Below are positions 4,801 to 5,244 of a DNA stretch of 5,244 bases, one piece after another. This DNA is from Leptospiraceae bacterium. Its GTDB lineage: Bacteria > Spirochaetota > Leptospiria > Turneriellales > Turneriellaceae. The notes under the pieces were generated by a model. That model did not search any database. It saw only the letters and a program-made list of their open reading frames with translations, and had not been told where the DNA came from. The stretch lies in contig JAEUSA010000174.1 of assembly GCA_016788945.1 (NCBI GenBank), positions 1-5,244 on the forward strand, read 5' to 3'. The translations under genes were made by a program, and so were the position numbers. How positions within the stretch are numbered: the first letter of the stretch is position 1; each line of letters begins with the position of its first letter.

Positions 4801-5244
4801 CAGCCTTCAGCTCCTAATTCAGCAAGATGTGCGTCAACCTTGAGTTCAGAAATCCAGTCCGCGTCTTTTGAGCGCGGTGGTACCGGGATAGGTTTACCGT
4901 CATACGTCATGCGTTTGCCGGGGTAGATGGTGCTGCGCCACAGGTAGGTGAACAAATTCGTCTGGATGAGAGCCGGGTGTACATTCGGCGCGATATTCTT
5001 CGCGTGCCACTCGGGTAACAGGCTCCAGTGCAGGCTGGCGCGTTCATGGTGCATGCCGTGGAACCCGTTGTTAAAGGCAAACCAATTCAGCACCTTGCCG
5101 GTGAAGTTGCGTGTATGATTATAGGGGTGATTCATGTCGCAGCCGTCATGTTGCCAGTAGTTAACGCTGACGATACCCCAAACACCGTAATGGTGCGGAA
5201 TAAAAACGAGAATGATAAAGGCTTTCCAGTTCAAATAGATCAGT
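4800..5244 (-). CDS. Membrane fatty acid desaturase, C-terminal part only
   Basis: The frame is open from the right edge to a TGA at 4800-4802, so 147 residues of the C-terminus are visible and the N-terminus, with the first histidine boxes, lies outside. Residues below count from the first whole codon. A membrane segment (about 9-29) is followed by NYWQHDGCD (28-36) and then FNNGFHGMHH, where HGMHH (62-66) is the last histidine box (HxxHH) of membrane-bound di-iron desaturases, and by LHWSLLPEWH (71-80), typical of the bacterial fatty acid desaturase group. Such enzymes insert a double bond into acyl chains using oxygen and an electron donor, at the inner membrane. Related di-iron hydroxylases share the histidine boxes, so hydroxylation is an alternative. 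The last 40 residues are soluble and proline-rich. It overlaps the DUF2225 start by one base and is upstream in the same transcript. Confidence 0.88.
   Translation of the reverse strand, partial: LIYLNWKAFIILVFIPHHYGVWGIVSVNYWQHDGCDMNHPYNHTRNFTGKVLNWFAFNNGFHGMHHERASLHWSLLPEWHAKNIAPNVHPALIQTNLFTYLWRSTIYPGKRMTYDGKPIPVPPRSKDADWISELKVDAHLAELGAEG
4811..4815 (-). promoter_or_regulatory. Ribosome binding site of the DUF2225 gene inside the desaturase gene
   Basis: AGGAG on the minus strand, ten bases before ATG 4800, within the last codons of the desaturase gene. Together with the TGATG overlap it supports this start and translational coupling of the two genes. Confidence 0.6.

Noticed and set aside
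4585..4926. 113-codon plus-strand frame antisense to the desaturase/DUF2225 junction
   Set aside because: Spans two well-supported genes on the other strand and shows no domain or ribosome binding site.
1..5244. CRISPR array, tRNA, rRNA, insertion sequence, toxin-antitoxin or defence system
   Set aside because: No direct-repeat array, cloverleaf pattern, transposase motif or terminal inverted repeats, and no known defence domain were visible on either strand.

Overview
The window looks like ordinary chromosome from a spirochaete, most likely the Leptospiraceae side (Leptospira, Leptonema or Turneriella type), although it contains no rRNA or other decisive marker. The reasons are a MotA/MotB pair of the general bacterial type, a DUF2225 zinc-cysteine protein of the kind common in spirochaetes, lipoproteins with loose spirochaete-style lipoboxes, and a small membrane protein with an RSGIPK-type N-terminus. 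The assignment is an inference from protein style and was not searched.

Layout, left to right. (1) 1-426, minus strand: the N-terminal part of a small predicted lipoprotein that runs off the left edge and has a strong GGAGG ribosome binding site. (2) 427-686: a divergent intergenic region. It holds an 18-bp imperfect palindrome, possible promoter elements, and a 46-codon open stretch on the minus strand (450-590) that reads like the end of a real protein but has no normal start. (3) 687-1466, plus strand: a helical-repeat (TPR-like) predicted lipoprotein. (4) 1472-3063, minus strand: motB and motA, written motA then motB in transcription order and separated by 2 bp. (5) 3064-3193: a divergent intergenic region. 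(6) 3194-3820, plus strand: a four-helix membrane protein of unknown function. (7) 3838-5244, minus strand: a two-gene unit in which the C-terminal part of a membrane fatty acid desaturase (running off the right edge) overlaps the start of a DUF2225 protein by one base.

How the genes work together. MotA and MotB form the stator of the flagellar motor; MotA carries the cytoplasmic charged residues and MotB the ion-binding aspartate and a periplasmic peptidoglycan-binding domain. The TPR lipoprotein and the four-helix membrane protein flank the stator genes but nothing in their sequences ties them to motility. The desaturase and DUF2225 protein are probably translationally coupled and may share a membrane-lipid role, which is unproven. 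Both convergent gene junctions have only 5 and 17 bp between stop codons, and each carries a short perfect hairpin overlapping at least one stop codon, a compact arrangement that may end transcription from both sides.

I saw no defence system, CRISPR array, insertion sequence, tRNA or rRNA. The most interesting unexplained item is the orphan coding-like stretch at 450-590; the rest is mostly conserved housekeeping or motility sequence plus unknown small membrane and lipid-anchored proteins.
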